A stretch of 34,271 bases of DNA from Lentisphaerota bacterium (lineage in GTDB: Bacteria; Verrucomicrobiota; Lentisphaeria; Victivallales; UBA1829), in contig SUWI01000023.1 of assembly GCA_015061565.1 (NCBI GenBank), positions 1 through 34,271 on the forward strand. Direction: 5' to 3'. The position numbers and the translations under genes were made by a program. Below the pieces are notes generated by a model. That model ran no database searches. It was not told the DNA's origin and saw nothing but the letters and a program-made list of their open reading frames with translations. Shown here one piece after another: positions 19,060 through 26,296 of this stretch. Position 1 is the first letter of the stretch, and each line of letters begins with the position of its first letter.

Positions 19060-19803
19060 TCATGCCTGGTCCGGCTCCCGGAGCAGAGTGCGGATGACCG
19101 CGGCGGCGCAATGACAGCCGAATACCGCCGGCATGAAGGAGATCGTGCCGGTCGTCGAACGCTTGTGCGGCGAACTGGAATCTTCCCGGATCGCCGAACG
19201 GATCGCCGGTTCCGAGGAGAATACCGCCTGGATCCCCTTGCGGATGCCGAGCTTTGCCAGACCCGTCCGGTAGGCCCGCGCCAGCGGACAGCAGAAGGTT
19301 TTGGAAATATCCGCGCACCGGATCTTTTCCGGATCGAGCCGGGCCCCTGCCCCCATGCAGGCGACCAGCGGGATATGTTTTTCCAGACACGCCCGGGCCA
19401 GCTGGATCTTCGGGGTCAGCGAATCGATGGCATCCAGCACGCAGTCGAACCGGCGCGAATCCAGCAAAGCGGGAATGGCATCGCCTTCCAGAAATTCAGT
19501 ACGGAATTCGAGGTCCAATTCGGGATCGATCGCTTTCAGACGTTCCGCCATGACCTCGGTCTTGTAACGGTCCAGCGTGGAAACCAGCGCGGGCAGCTGA
19601 CGGTTCAGATTGGTGGGCTCGATCCGGTCGCCGTCGGCAATGGTCATCGAGCCGACGCCGGCCCGGCAGATCATTTCGGCGGCAACCGCGCCGACGCCGC
19701 CGAGACCGACCACCAGGACCGAAGCTTTTTTCAGCCGTCCGACTTGGTCAGGACCGAGCAGCAGTTCCGTGCGGTCCTGCCAATTTTGAGGTACAGTATT
19801 CAT
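19060..19803 (-). CDS. tcdA: tRNA threonylcarbamoyladenosine dehydratase
   Basis: This E1-like ThiF/MoeB-fold enzyme of 247 residues should cyclise the t6A base at position 37 of ANN-decoding tRNAs to ct6A using ATP. It acts in the cytoplasm. The nucleotide-binding motif is VLVVGLGGVGAVAAEM (residues 29-44). IADGDRIEPTNLNRQLPAL carries the conserved Asp and the Asn-x-x-Arg motif. DCVLDAIDSLTPK and SSPHKRSTTGTISFMPAVFG match TcdA/CsdL rather than thiamine or molybdopterin E1 enzymes. It is the last gene of the minus-strand run, 16 bp after the glycosyltransferase gene. A GAAAGAG site precedes the ATG. Grouping with cell-envelope genes appears incidental. Confidence 0.9.
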   Translation of the reverse strand: MNTVPQNWQDRTELLLGPDQVGRLKKASVLVVGLGGVGAVAAEMICRAGVGSMTIADGDRIEPTNLNRQLPALVSTLDRYKTEVMAERLKAIDPELDLEFRTEFLEGDAIPALLDSRRFDCVLDAIDSLTPKIQLARACLEKHIPLVACMGAGARLDPEKIRCADISKTFCCPLARAYRTGLAKLGIRKGIQAVFSSEPAIRSAIREDSSSPHKRSTTGTISFMPAVFGCHCAAAVIRTLLREPDQA

Positions 19804-19819
19804 AAAGTCTCTTTCCGTT

Positions 19820-21937
19820 TCAAAAGCCGGACGGGGCCTTTCTTTCTTTGACTACGCCGTAGAAATAAACCAGTCCGAACGCCGCGGTGAGACAGATGAA
19901 CGGGAGCGCGGGCAGCTGGTAGCGGGGTTCGGCAATGGAGCCGGGCATCAGCAGGTAATAGCCGGCGAGGAGCAGGAAAAGCAGGACCGGCAGCCAGCTC
20001 CGGCGGTCGGCCGCGGCAATGCAGTACCAGCCCAGTCCGAGGACGGTGAACATGTACAGGATCACGGAGAAAACGTAAAGCATTTTCAGATAAAACAAAT
20101 TCGGGCGGGAATAGATCCCCAGGTTGAGGAAAATGCCGCCGAGTTCCTGCTGCAGGATCGCCGGATTGAAGTGCTGGGCGAGATAACGGAAAGGATGACG
20201 CAGGATCTTCCGGAACAGGAAGGCATCGCGTTCATCCAGCTGGGCGCCGAGCGTGGCGAACTTGACCGGTTCGGCGGCATAGCGTTCATACATCTCCGCC
20301 CGGTAGGCGGCCGCCAGATCGGAGGCTTTGCGTCCGGTGACCGAGCTTTCCAGCGCGGCCGTGTTTTTGAGCAGGGCCTCGGAACCGATGGTGTCGATCC
20401 GCCAGCCGATCCCGGCACGGTTCGAGGCAATGAGCCAGGGCAGCAGGACCGCGCTGAAAAACACCAGGGCCGTGACCATAAAACCGACCCGCCGCCGCAG
20501 CGGGATCTTCCGCAGGAAAAACAGCATCACGATGCACGGCAGGACCCACAAGCCGTTCACCGGCCGGATCAGTGCGCCGACGGCCGCCAGCAGCACGGAA
20601 ACGATCAGGTTCATTCCGAAAGCATTTTTGATGAACCGCAGGAAGAACCACACCTGCATTGCAACGATCAGGAGAAACAGGGTATCGGGCAGGAACCGCG
20701 GACTGTAGGCGATCGCGGTCGGGTTCACCGCCAGCAGCAGGCCCGCGACAATGCCGACGCGCGGACTGCCGAACAAGTGACCCGCCAGCATCAGCGGCAG
20801 ACATGCCAGAGCGCCGAGCAGACAGCCCATGACAATGGCAAACGGCAGACTGCGGGAACCGATGCCGAAAACCAGAGAAAGCCAGACCGGATACAGCGGA
20901 GCACGGGTCTCGCTGCCGTAGACTTTCCGGAAATCGGGCGTATCCTTTTTCCATTTCCGCCAGGCGGACGGATACGGCTTGTGGATGGAAGGCAGTTCCG
21001 TGAAGATGCCGCGGCCGGCATCGGCCAGGAACGCGGCGCTGTCCGGACGCATCAGCAGATGGGGCGAAGACAGACCCGGCAGGGCGGTCAGCAGACGGAT
21101 CAGGAAAGCGATCATGAACACTATGGCCATGGACCAGGAGGAGATCCGGCGCCGGCGGATGATTTCCGCAAACGGAACGGAGTGCGCAGCCAGGTCCCGG
21201 CGCAGTTTTCCGATGGGAGCGAAACGCCAGAACAGCGCGACCCAGAGGGCGATCAGACCGTCCCGCCATTTGATTTTCTTGCCCTCGCCGACGGGCCGGG
21301 GATGATAGGAAACCGGCACTTCGCGGATCTCAAATCCGAGACGGAGCAGCTTGGCGGTGATCTCGGGTTCCCAGTCGAATTTGTCACCTGAGATCGGCAT
21401 GGCACGCAGCAGATCGCCGTCGAACGTTTTGTAGCAGGTCGGTTCGTCGGTCAGCTCGGCATTGTAAAGCAGGTCGATCCACCAGGTCAGCAGCAGGCCG
21501 CCGAGGAAGAAGGACGGTGCGGAAAACATGCGGTTGCGGTTGTCCGCCTCGCGGGAACCGTAAACGACCTTGCATTCGCCGTGCAGGATCGGAGCAATAC
21601 AGCGGGAAAAATCATTGGGGTCATATTCCAGATCGGCATCCTGGATGATGACCACGGCGCCTTTCGATTCCCGGATCCCGGTCTTGACCGCGGCGCCTTT
21701 GCCGCCGTTTTCCCGCCGGATCAGTTTCAGGATATGGCTGGTGGTGTTCCGGTTCTTTTCGATCCATTCGCGGCAGAGCTCCGGAGTGCGGTCGGTGGAA
21801 CCGTCATCGATCATCAGGATCTCCATGGAAACGGGCACATCGGCATGCAGGACCTTGTCCAGCAGGGTCTGGACGGTTTTCTCTTCATTGAAGATCGGGA
21901 TGATGACCGATAAAGTCGGGCGTGTAAGCTTGGACAT
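19820..21937 (-). CDS. GT2 polyprenyl-phosphate sugar synthase fused to GT-C membrane glycosyltransferase
   Basis: This 705-residue protein joins two enzymes. Residues 8-245 are a GT2 domain like dolichyl-phosphate mannose synthase: VIIPIFNEEKT, DDGSTD (44-49), NGGKGAA (77-83) and the metal-binding DAD (100-102). From about 265 onward there are about ten membrane segments resembling the GT-C fold of ArnT/PMT enzymes, with a soluble loop containing WKKDTPDFRKVYGSETRAPLYP between early helices. I infer that the first domain loads a sugar onto a polyprenyl phosphate and the second transfers it, at the outer face, to a lipid, glycan or protein. Sugar and acceptor are unknown. AAAGGT lies 5 bp before the ATG. 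The start is 10 bp after the cardiolipin synthase stop, so they are co-transcribed. Confidence 0.87.
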   Translation of the reverse strand: MSKLTRPTLSVIIPIFNEEKTVQTLLDKVLHADVPVSMEILMIDDGSTDRTPELCREWIEKNRNTTSHILKLIRRENGGKGAAVKTGIRESKGAVVIIQDADLEYDPNDFSRCIAPILHGECKVVYGSREADNRNRMFSAPSFFLGGLLLTWWIDLLYNAELTDEPTCYKTFDGDLLRAMPISGDKFDWEPEITAKLLRLGFEIREVPVSYHPRPVGEGKKIKWRDGLIALWVALFWRFAPIGKLRRDLAAHSVPFAEIIRRRRISSWSMAIVFMIAFLIRLLTALPGLSSPHLLMRPDSAAFLADAGRGIFTELPSIHKPYPSAWRKWKKDTPDFRKVYGSETRAPLYPVWLSLVFGIGSRSLPFAIVMGCLLGALACLPLMLAGHLFGSPRVGIVAGLLLAVNPTAIAYSPRFLPDTLFLLIVAMQVWFFLRFIKNAFGMNLIVSVLLAAVGALIRPVNGLWVLPCIVMLFFLRKIPLRRRVGFMVTALVFFSAVLLPWLIASNRAGIGWRIDTIGSEALLKNTAALESSVTGRKASDLAAAYRAEMYERYAAEPVKFATLGAQLDERDAFLFRKILRHPFRYLAQHFNPAILQQELGGIFLNLGIYSRPNLFYLKMLYVFSVILYMFTVLGLGWYCIAAADRRSWLPVLLFLLLAGYYLLMPGSIAEPRYQLPALPFICLTAAFGLVYFYGVVKERKAPSGF

Positions 21938-21947
21938 GGGGACCTTT

Positions 21948-23486
21948 CTATAAAACGGGTGACATTAACGCACAAACGGACTCGGCCAGTTTCCGGAACA
22001 GGGAACGGCGTGAAAAAACTTCCGGCAGGACCTCGACGGATTTGCGCAGTTCAGCCTGGAGCTGTTTGCGGAGCACCGCAGGAAAATCGCCGCTTTCCGT
22101 GAGCAGATCGAGTTCGAAATTCAGCCGGAAACTACGGACGTCGCAGTTGCTGGAACCGAGGAAAGACCATTGATCGTCGACGAGCATGGCTTTGGCATGG
22201 GAAAAGACCTCGCTCCGTTCGAAGATGCGGACCCCGTCCGCGAGCAGCGGACCGTAAAAACTGGAGGACGCCATTTTCACATACCAGTGATTGTTGATCG
22301 CCGGGATGATGATGCGGACATCGACGCCGCGCGCGGCGGCCATGCGGAGCGCTTTGGAAAAAGCGTGCGTGGGAACGAAATACGGGGTGACGATCCACAG
22401 CGATTTTTTCGCGGTCGAAGCCGCAGTGTAAAAGACGCTTTCGGTGCCTTCGAAGAAATAGCCGTGGCCGCTGGCGATCAGCCGGACCGTATCGTTGCCG
22501 CAGCGTTCGGGCAACGGGAAATATTCGCGCAGGAAAAGATGGTCGGGCGGCGACTTGGAGGCATAAAGCCAGTCGCAGAGGAACGAATACTGCAGTTCGC
22601 CGACGATCGGACCGTGCACGCGGCAATGGAAATCATGGATGCCGAGATGGTCGGCGGTGCGGATGTTTTCCTGACTGATGTTCAGCCCGCCGGTGAAGGC
22701 GGTGACACCGTCCACGATCAGGAGTTTGCGGTGATTGCGCAGCTGGATCCGCCAGGGGGTCAGCAGCGAAGTATGCGAAAAAGGCCGGATCTTGAAGTTC
22801 GGCAAGTTCCCGGACCGGCAGCGGAGCAGGAACCAGCAGGATTTCAGGCTGCCGAAACGGTCGAACAGGATATTCACCTGGACCCCGGCTTCCGCCCGTT
22901 CCCGCAAGGCGCCCAGGATCGTTTTTCCAACCTGGTCGTCGGCGAAAATGAAACTCTGCAGATTGATGCTTTTCCGGGCGGACCGGATGCTGTCCAGCAT
23001 GGCCGGATACGCATCGGTGCCGTCGCAGAACAGTTCGATCAGGTTGCCGGTCAATGCGACCGCGCCGAGCGGAGGGACGGGGTTGTCATCGGAAGTGTTT
23101 TCCTGCTGAAAAAAATCATTGTTGCGTTTCTGCAGCCGGGTCAGCGCAGCGGCGAAATCCATCGTTCCGGAACCGGGATCGGGGGATTTGATGAACTGCA
23201 TCATCACCTCGCGGTAATTACGCAGGGAATTATGCTCGGCGTCCGCACGCTCCTGCAGGAAACGGTCGACCGAATGCGAGATGCGCCGGCCGAACGTATT
23301 GAGGCGGGAAATGCCGGCGACCAGATAAAGCAGCATGCCGAAAGCCGGCAGCAGGATGACCAGGATCAGCCAGAGCGACGCCCGCTCGGAATCGTCGCGC
23401 ATGGTCAGCAGGATATGCAGCACAGTCAGGATCTCCAATGCCAGGACAAGCAGAAAAACTGCCAGATGTATCCAATGGGACTGCAT
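21948..23486 (-). CDS. cls: Cardiolipin synthase (phospholipase D superfamily)
   Basis: This membrane enzyme of 512 residues should condense phosphatidylglycerol molecules to cardiolipin. Two N-terminal membrane helices (residues 6-27 and 37-58) precede two HKD motifs: H252-x-K254-x4-D259 in NHRKLLIVDG and H430-x-K432-x4-D437 in SHAKAMLVDD, each followed by the usual GG/GSSN stretch. Length and layout match ClsA-type synthases. It is the first gene of a minus-strand run with the GT2/GT-C fusion and tcdA. The 44-bp gap from the coiled-coil gene contains a GATCAC/GTGATC inverted repeat but no clear promoter, so read-through from that gene is possible. Confidence 0.92.
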   Translation of the reverse strand: MQSHWIHLAVFLLVLALEILTVLHILLTMRDDSERASLWLILVILLPAFGMLLYLVAGISRLNTFGRRISHSVDRFLQERADAEHNSLRNYREVMMQFIKSPDPGSGTMDFAAALTRLQKRNNDFFQQENTSDDNPVPPLGAVALTGNLIELFCDGTDAYPAMLDSIRSARKSINLQSFIFADDQVGKTILGALRERAEAGVQVNILFDRFGSLKSCWFLLRCRSGNLPNFKIRPFSHTSLLTPWRIQLRNHRKLLIVDGVTAFTGGLNISQENIRTADHLGIHDFHCRVHGPIVGELQYSFLCDWLYASKSPPDHLFLREYFPLPERCGNDTVRLIASGHGYFFEGTESVFYTAASTAKKSLWIVTPYFVPTHAFSKALRMAAARGVDVRIIIPAINNHWYVKMASSSFYGPLLADGVRIFERSEVFSHAKAMLVDDQWSFLGSSNCDVRSFRLNFELDLLTESGDFPAVLRKQLQAELRKSVEVLPEVFSRRSLFRKLAESVCALMSPVL

Positions 23487-23530
23487 ATTTGCGCCTTCCG
23501 AATCCAGAGATCACCGTAACGGATCAGTGA

Positions 23531-24142
23531 TCATTTTTTCTTTTTGCTTCTTCCGCTCTTGCTTTTTTTGCTTTTGGAAGACTTGTTACTTTTGGCGCCT
23601 TTTTTGTTCTTCGACACACTTTTGCCGGATCCGGGATTGGGAGCGGCACCTTTTGCCAGTTCGGGGGTACCGGTCCATTTTTCCAGATTCGCCTCGGTTT
23701 CTATGCCCTTGATTTCTGCTTCCTTCTCGGCCAGTTCTTTCTGATGTTTTTCGCGGCTGGCACCGGAGCTGAGACGGACCCGTTCTTTCAGCTGGTCGAT
23801 TTGTTTCTTCAGCGGCTTCAGCTCATGGTTGAGCTGATTTTTCAATTCTTTCTGCTCCTTTGCCAACTCTTCGTTCAATTTCTTGCGTTCGGAAGTTTTC
23901 TGGGCGGTTTTCAATTTTTCCCGGATTTTTTCAATTTTCTTCTGCTGGTCGGCAAAACGGCTGGCCGGAGCCGCTTCCTTATCCGTTGCGGCTTTCTTAT
24001 CGGCCTTTGCTTTGGAACCGGCCGCTGGCGCGGCTTTGGCTGGAGCGTCCGGATTCGGGGCTTCCTCTTCAGCTTCCTGTGCCTGCAATACGGGCAGCAG
24101 ACTGACCAACGCTGCTGCAGTCAGAGTCAACAATTTTTTCAT
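23531..24142 (-). CDS. Exported coiled-coil protein with lysine-rich tail
   Basis: I do not recognise a family. The product has 203 residues. A signal peptide (KKLLTLTAAALVSLLPVLQA) is followed by an acidic then alanine/lysine-rich segment. Residues 60-150 form a long charged helix with heptad-like spacing (QQKKIEKIREKLKTAQK; ELKPLKKQIDQLKERV), predicted as coiled coil. The last 30 residues are almost only Lys, Ser, Asn and Gly, ending SGRSKKKK. Such a tail could bind nucleic acid or acidic polymers; this is speculation. I chose the ATG at 24142 because an AAGGTG site lies 6 bp upstream; an earlier ATG at 24196 would add 18 residues. It precedes cls on the same strand. Confidence 0.7.
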   Translation of the reverse strand: MKKLLTLTAAALVSLLPVLQAQEAEEEAPNPDAPAKAAPAAGSKAKADKKAATDKEAAPASRFADQQKKIEKIREKLKTAQKTSERKKLNEELAKEQKELKNQLNHELKPLKKQIDQLKERVRLSSGASREKHQKELAEKEAEIKGIETEANLEKWTGTPELAKGAAPNPGSGKSVSKNKKGAKSNKSSKSKKSKSGRSKKKK

Positions 24143-24177
24143 TTTTTCACCTTTCAAAAAAATATTGGTTTTATCGG

Positions 24178-24206
24178 AATCTAATGTCCATTTCACCGGT
24201 TTCCAA
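24178..24206 (-). promoter_or_regulatory. Possible promoter of the coiled-coil protein gene
   Basis: On the minus strand: TTGGAA (24206-24201), 17-bp spacer, TAGATT (24183-24178). Both boxes match only four of six consensus positions, and the -35 lies within an inverted repeat. Confidence 0.4.
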
Positions 24207-24222
24207 CCGGAAAAAACCGGTT
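24196..24222 (-). other. Two overlapping alternative hairpins
   Basis: Three 6-bp blocks alternate: CCGGTT (24196-24201), AACCGG (24205-24210) and, after six A, CCGGTT (24217-24222). The middle block can pair perfectly with either neighbour, so two hairpins exclude each other. The element begins at the stop codon of the serine hydrolase gene and lacks a terminal T run, so a simple terminator is not clear. Confidence 0.5.
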
Positions 24223-25282
24223 ACCAGATCCGTTCCGGCAATCCCAGCACGGCGGAGATCCGGTTGCGGATCATATGCCTCGGATGCTCCGGCAGATCCT
24301 TGTTCTTGGTAAAGGCCAGCGCGAATCCGGTTCCGCGGTCGGCAAAGCCTTCCGAACCGAGCGCGCCGCCCTGCCCGAAACGGATCCCCAGAGAATCGCC
24401 TTCCCCGAGCAGCGCGTAACCCAGGCCGAATTTCGCCCAGGTCCCGCCCGGCGGGATCGGATCGTCCGGATGACGGCACAACTTCGTCGCCTTGTCCAGC
24501 GTTTCCTTTTTCAGCAGACGCACCCCGTCGGTTTCCGTCACCAGCGCGGAATAATATTTCGCCAGGGACAGCGCATTGGCGCAGCCGTTGAAGGACGGCA
24601 CGAACCCATGCCGGATCGGCAGGGATTCGAACGCCTTTTCGCACCAGCTGTCCGGCTTGCGGGTCGCATCCACCCTGGCGCACTTCCTGTCCTGTTCCGC
24701 GGTCGTCCCGTAAGCAAACGAATCATCGATCTCGAGCTTCCGGAAGATCTCCTCGCGAATCAGCTGCTGCATGCTTTTGCCGGCCGCCCGGCGGACGGGT
24801 TCGCCCAGCAGCCAGGCGTAGGTGGTCCCCTGATAATTGCACTTGGTTCCGGGCGGCACCGCGGGAACCGCCTGCTCCATTTTCCGGCACATGTATTCCC
24901 AGTCGCCCTGACAGTCGAACGAATCAAGCTCGGGCAGATTATGCAGACCGGTCCGGTGGCTCATCACCTGCCACAGCCGGATGTCCTCCTTGCCTTTGCA
25001 GCCGAATTCCGGCCAGTAATCCGCGATCCGCGCCTCGTAATCCATGATGCCGCGTTCGACCAGGATGTGCGTGATGGTCGCCATCACGCTTTTCCCGCAG
25101 GAAAAAATCGGAAACATGGTCTCTTCCGTGACTTTTTCATTCCGTTCGGCGGAAGTATAGCCGGAAACCAGACTCAGAACCGGTTTCCCATGCTGATAGA
25201 TCGCCAGCTGACAGCCGCATTCCTCACCGCTGGAGGTAGCCTCATCCATGACCTGCTGCAGTTTTTCGATATCCAGATTCAT
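24221..25282 (-). CDS. Serine hydrolase, class C beta-lactamase fold (EstB-like)
   Basis: This 353-residue enzyme lacks a signal peptide, so it is probably cytoplasmic. It has the penicillin-binding-protein/beta-lactamase fold used by esterases such as EstB. The nucleophile motif is S61-C-G-K64 in FPIFSCGKSVMATI. Tyr150 in CNYQGTTYAWLLGE takes the place of the YxN tyrosine. FGQGGALGSEGFAD near 313 replaces the usual FGHGG third motif with Gln for His, which may alter activity. Likely substrates are esters or peptides rather than antibiotics; resistance should not be assumed. AGGGAG lies 7 bp before the ATG. It is divergent from the 105-aa gene, with separate promoters for each. Confidence 0.87.
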   Translation of the reverse strand: MNLDIEKLQQVMDEATSSGEECGCQLAIYQHGKPVLSLVSGYTSAERNEKVTEETMFPIFSCGKSVMATITHILVERGIMDYEARIADYWPEFGCKGKEDIRLWQVMSHRTGLHNLPELDSFDCQGDWEYMCRKMEQAVPAVPPGTKCNYQGTTYAWLLGEPVRRAAGKSMQQLIREEIFRKLEIDDSFAYGTTAEQDRKCARVDATRKPDSWCEKAFESLPIRHGFVPSFNGCANALSLAKYYSALVTETDGVRLLKKETLDKATKLCRHPDDPIPPGGTWAKFGLGYALLGEGDSLGIRFGQGGALGSEGFADRGTGFALAFTKNKDLPEHPRHMIRNRISAVLGLPERIW

Positions 25283-25304
25283 AAAAATCTCCCTGTTTTA
25301 AATA

Positions 25305-25332
25305 AATATATCCCGTTTCACGCAATAATCAA
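25305..25332 (-). promoter_or_regulatory. Promoter of the serine hydrolase gene
   Basis: On the minus strand: TTGATT (25332-25327), 16-bp spacer, TATATT (25310-25305). Its -35 lies 12 bp from the -35 of the divergent promoter. Confidence 0.68.
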
Positions 25333-25344
25333 GTGATTTTTCCC

Positions 25345-25373
25345 TTGAAGGGGCGCGAAAGCGGGATTATATT
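25345..25373 (+). promoter_or_regulatory. Promoter of the 105-aa protein gene
   Basis: TTGAAG (25345-25350), 17-bp spacer, TATATT (25368-25373). The predicted start near 25380 leaves only the AAGGAG ribosome site before the ATG at 25393. Confidence 0.7.
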
Positions 25374-25392
25374 ATCCGGAAAGGAGTTTTTC

Positions 25393-25710
25393 ATGGAAGG
25401 CTATACATTCCAGACCCATTCGGTTTACCGCAACAAAAGCACCGGCGGACTTCTGCTGCTGGTGCATCACAATCCCATGGTACTGTGTTCGCTGCTGCTG
25501 CCCGGCAAGGCCGATTCCTTCGACACCGCCACTCCGCGGCAAGTCGGCGTGGATACCATCATCGGCATGCGGCAGTCCGGCAGCTTCGAGGAACTGCCGC
25601 CGATACCCGAAGACCGATTCGCGGCACTGCTCCGGGATTTGGCCGGACACGTCACACCGGATGACCTGCCTTTTGTCCAGGCGCTGATCGACCAGCTGGA
25701 AAAGAAATGA
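25393..25710 (+). CDS. Small protein of unknown function, 105 aa
   Basis: I do not recognise this protein. It has 105 residues, no signal peptide and no clear membrane helix. The first half looks beta-stranded (EGYTFQTHSVYRNKSTGG, LLLLVHHNPMVLCSLLLPGK). The second half looks helical (EDRFAALLRDLAGHV and DLPFVQALIDQLEKK). The ATG at 25393 has a strong AAGGAG site 7 bp upstream, and a good promoter precedes it, so I consider it real. An in-frame ATG at 25333 lies upstream of the promoter and is rejected. It is divergent from the serine hydrolase and ends 1 bp before the stop of the convergent GDYXXLXY gene. Confidence 0.7.
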   Translation: MEGYTFQTHSVYRNKSTGGLLLLVHHNPMVLCSLLLPGKADSFDTATPRQVGVDTIIGMRQSGSFEELPPIPEDRFAALLRDLAGHVTPDDLPFVQALIDQLEKK

Positions 25711-25711
25711 T

Positions 25712-26296
25712 TCAGCGTCCGCGCACGTACTGACCGTTCACGATCAGGTCATGCACCCGGTAAACCCCGTCCGGAAAGATGATCACGGACAATTCCGCTT
25801 TGGTGTTCCGCTGCTGCAGCAGCCGCTCGACTTCCGGCGCTTTCTTTTCGTTCAGATAAAACCGCTCGAACGGCAGCTTGACCGTATGGATCCCGGTTTT
25901 CTGCATTTTTTTCTTTTTTGGATCCCAGTCCCGGTTGAACCACTGGTATTGGACCGGCAGGAAAAATCTGCCGGGAGGGACCTCTTTCCGTTCGGCGACC
26001 AGATCGATGATGGCCGGACCCGTTATATCCAGCACGGCAAAAACCGGCTGACCGGAACGGAAGCCCAGATCGCGGTTTTTCTTCGTCAGACGGACCCTTG
26101 AGGCATCCCTCAGATTCAGCCGGACATAGCGGCCCCGCATCGGGTCGTACGGATCATACGCGGTGACCCGAAACCGGACCTCAACGCCTTTCGACGAGGG
26201 GAACGAGAAACGCAGGACGGTCCGTACCGGATGGAACAGAATGAACGCGACTGCGGCCAGATAACAGACCAGCCGGATAAGGTCACTTCGTTTCAT
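25712..26296 (-). CDS. GDYXXLXY-domain membrane-anchored protein
   Basis: This 194-residue protein has one N-terminal membrane helix (LIRLVCYLAAVAFILFHPV) and an outside domain. The motif DPYDPMRGRYVRLNL near 45-60 matches the GDYXXLXY family, with Arg in place of the Asp (GRYVRLNL). Family genes usually sit beside DUF2157 or DUF4401 membrane proteins, as here. Function is unknown. The ATG at 26296 lies 6 bp after a perfect AAAGGAGG site and overlaps the end of the DUF2157 gene by 14 bp, which suggests translational coupling. An ATG at 26341 would overlap more and lacks a site. Confidence 0.85.
   Translation of the reverse strand: MKRSDLIRLVCYLAAVAFILFHPVRTVLRFSFPSSKGVEVRFRVTAYDPYDPMRGRYVRLNLRDASRVRLTKKNRDLGFRSGQPVFAVLDITGPAIIDLVAERKEVPPGRFFLPVQYQWFNRDWDPKKKKMQKTGIHTVKLPFERFYLNEKKAPEVERLLQQRNTKAELSVIIFPDGVYRVHDLIVNGQYVRGR

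Noticed and set aside
24221-25282. Beta-lactamase resistance gene
   Set aside because: It lacks a signal peptide, and the tyrosine and third motifs follow EstB-type esterases rather than class C beta-lactamases.
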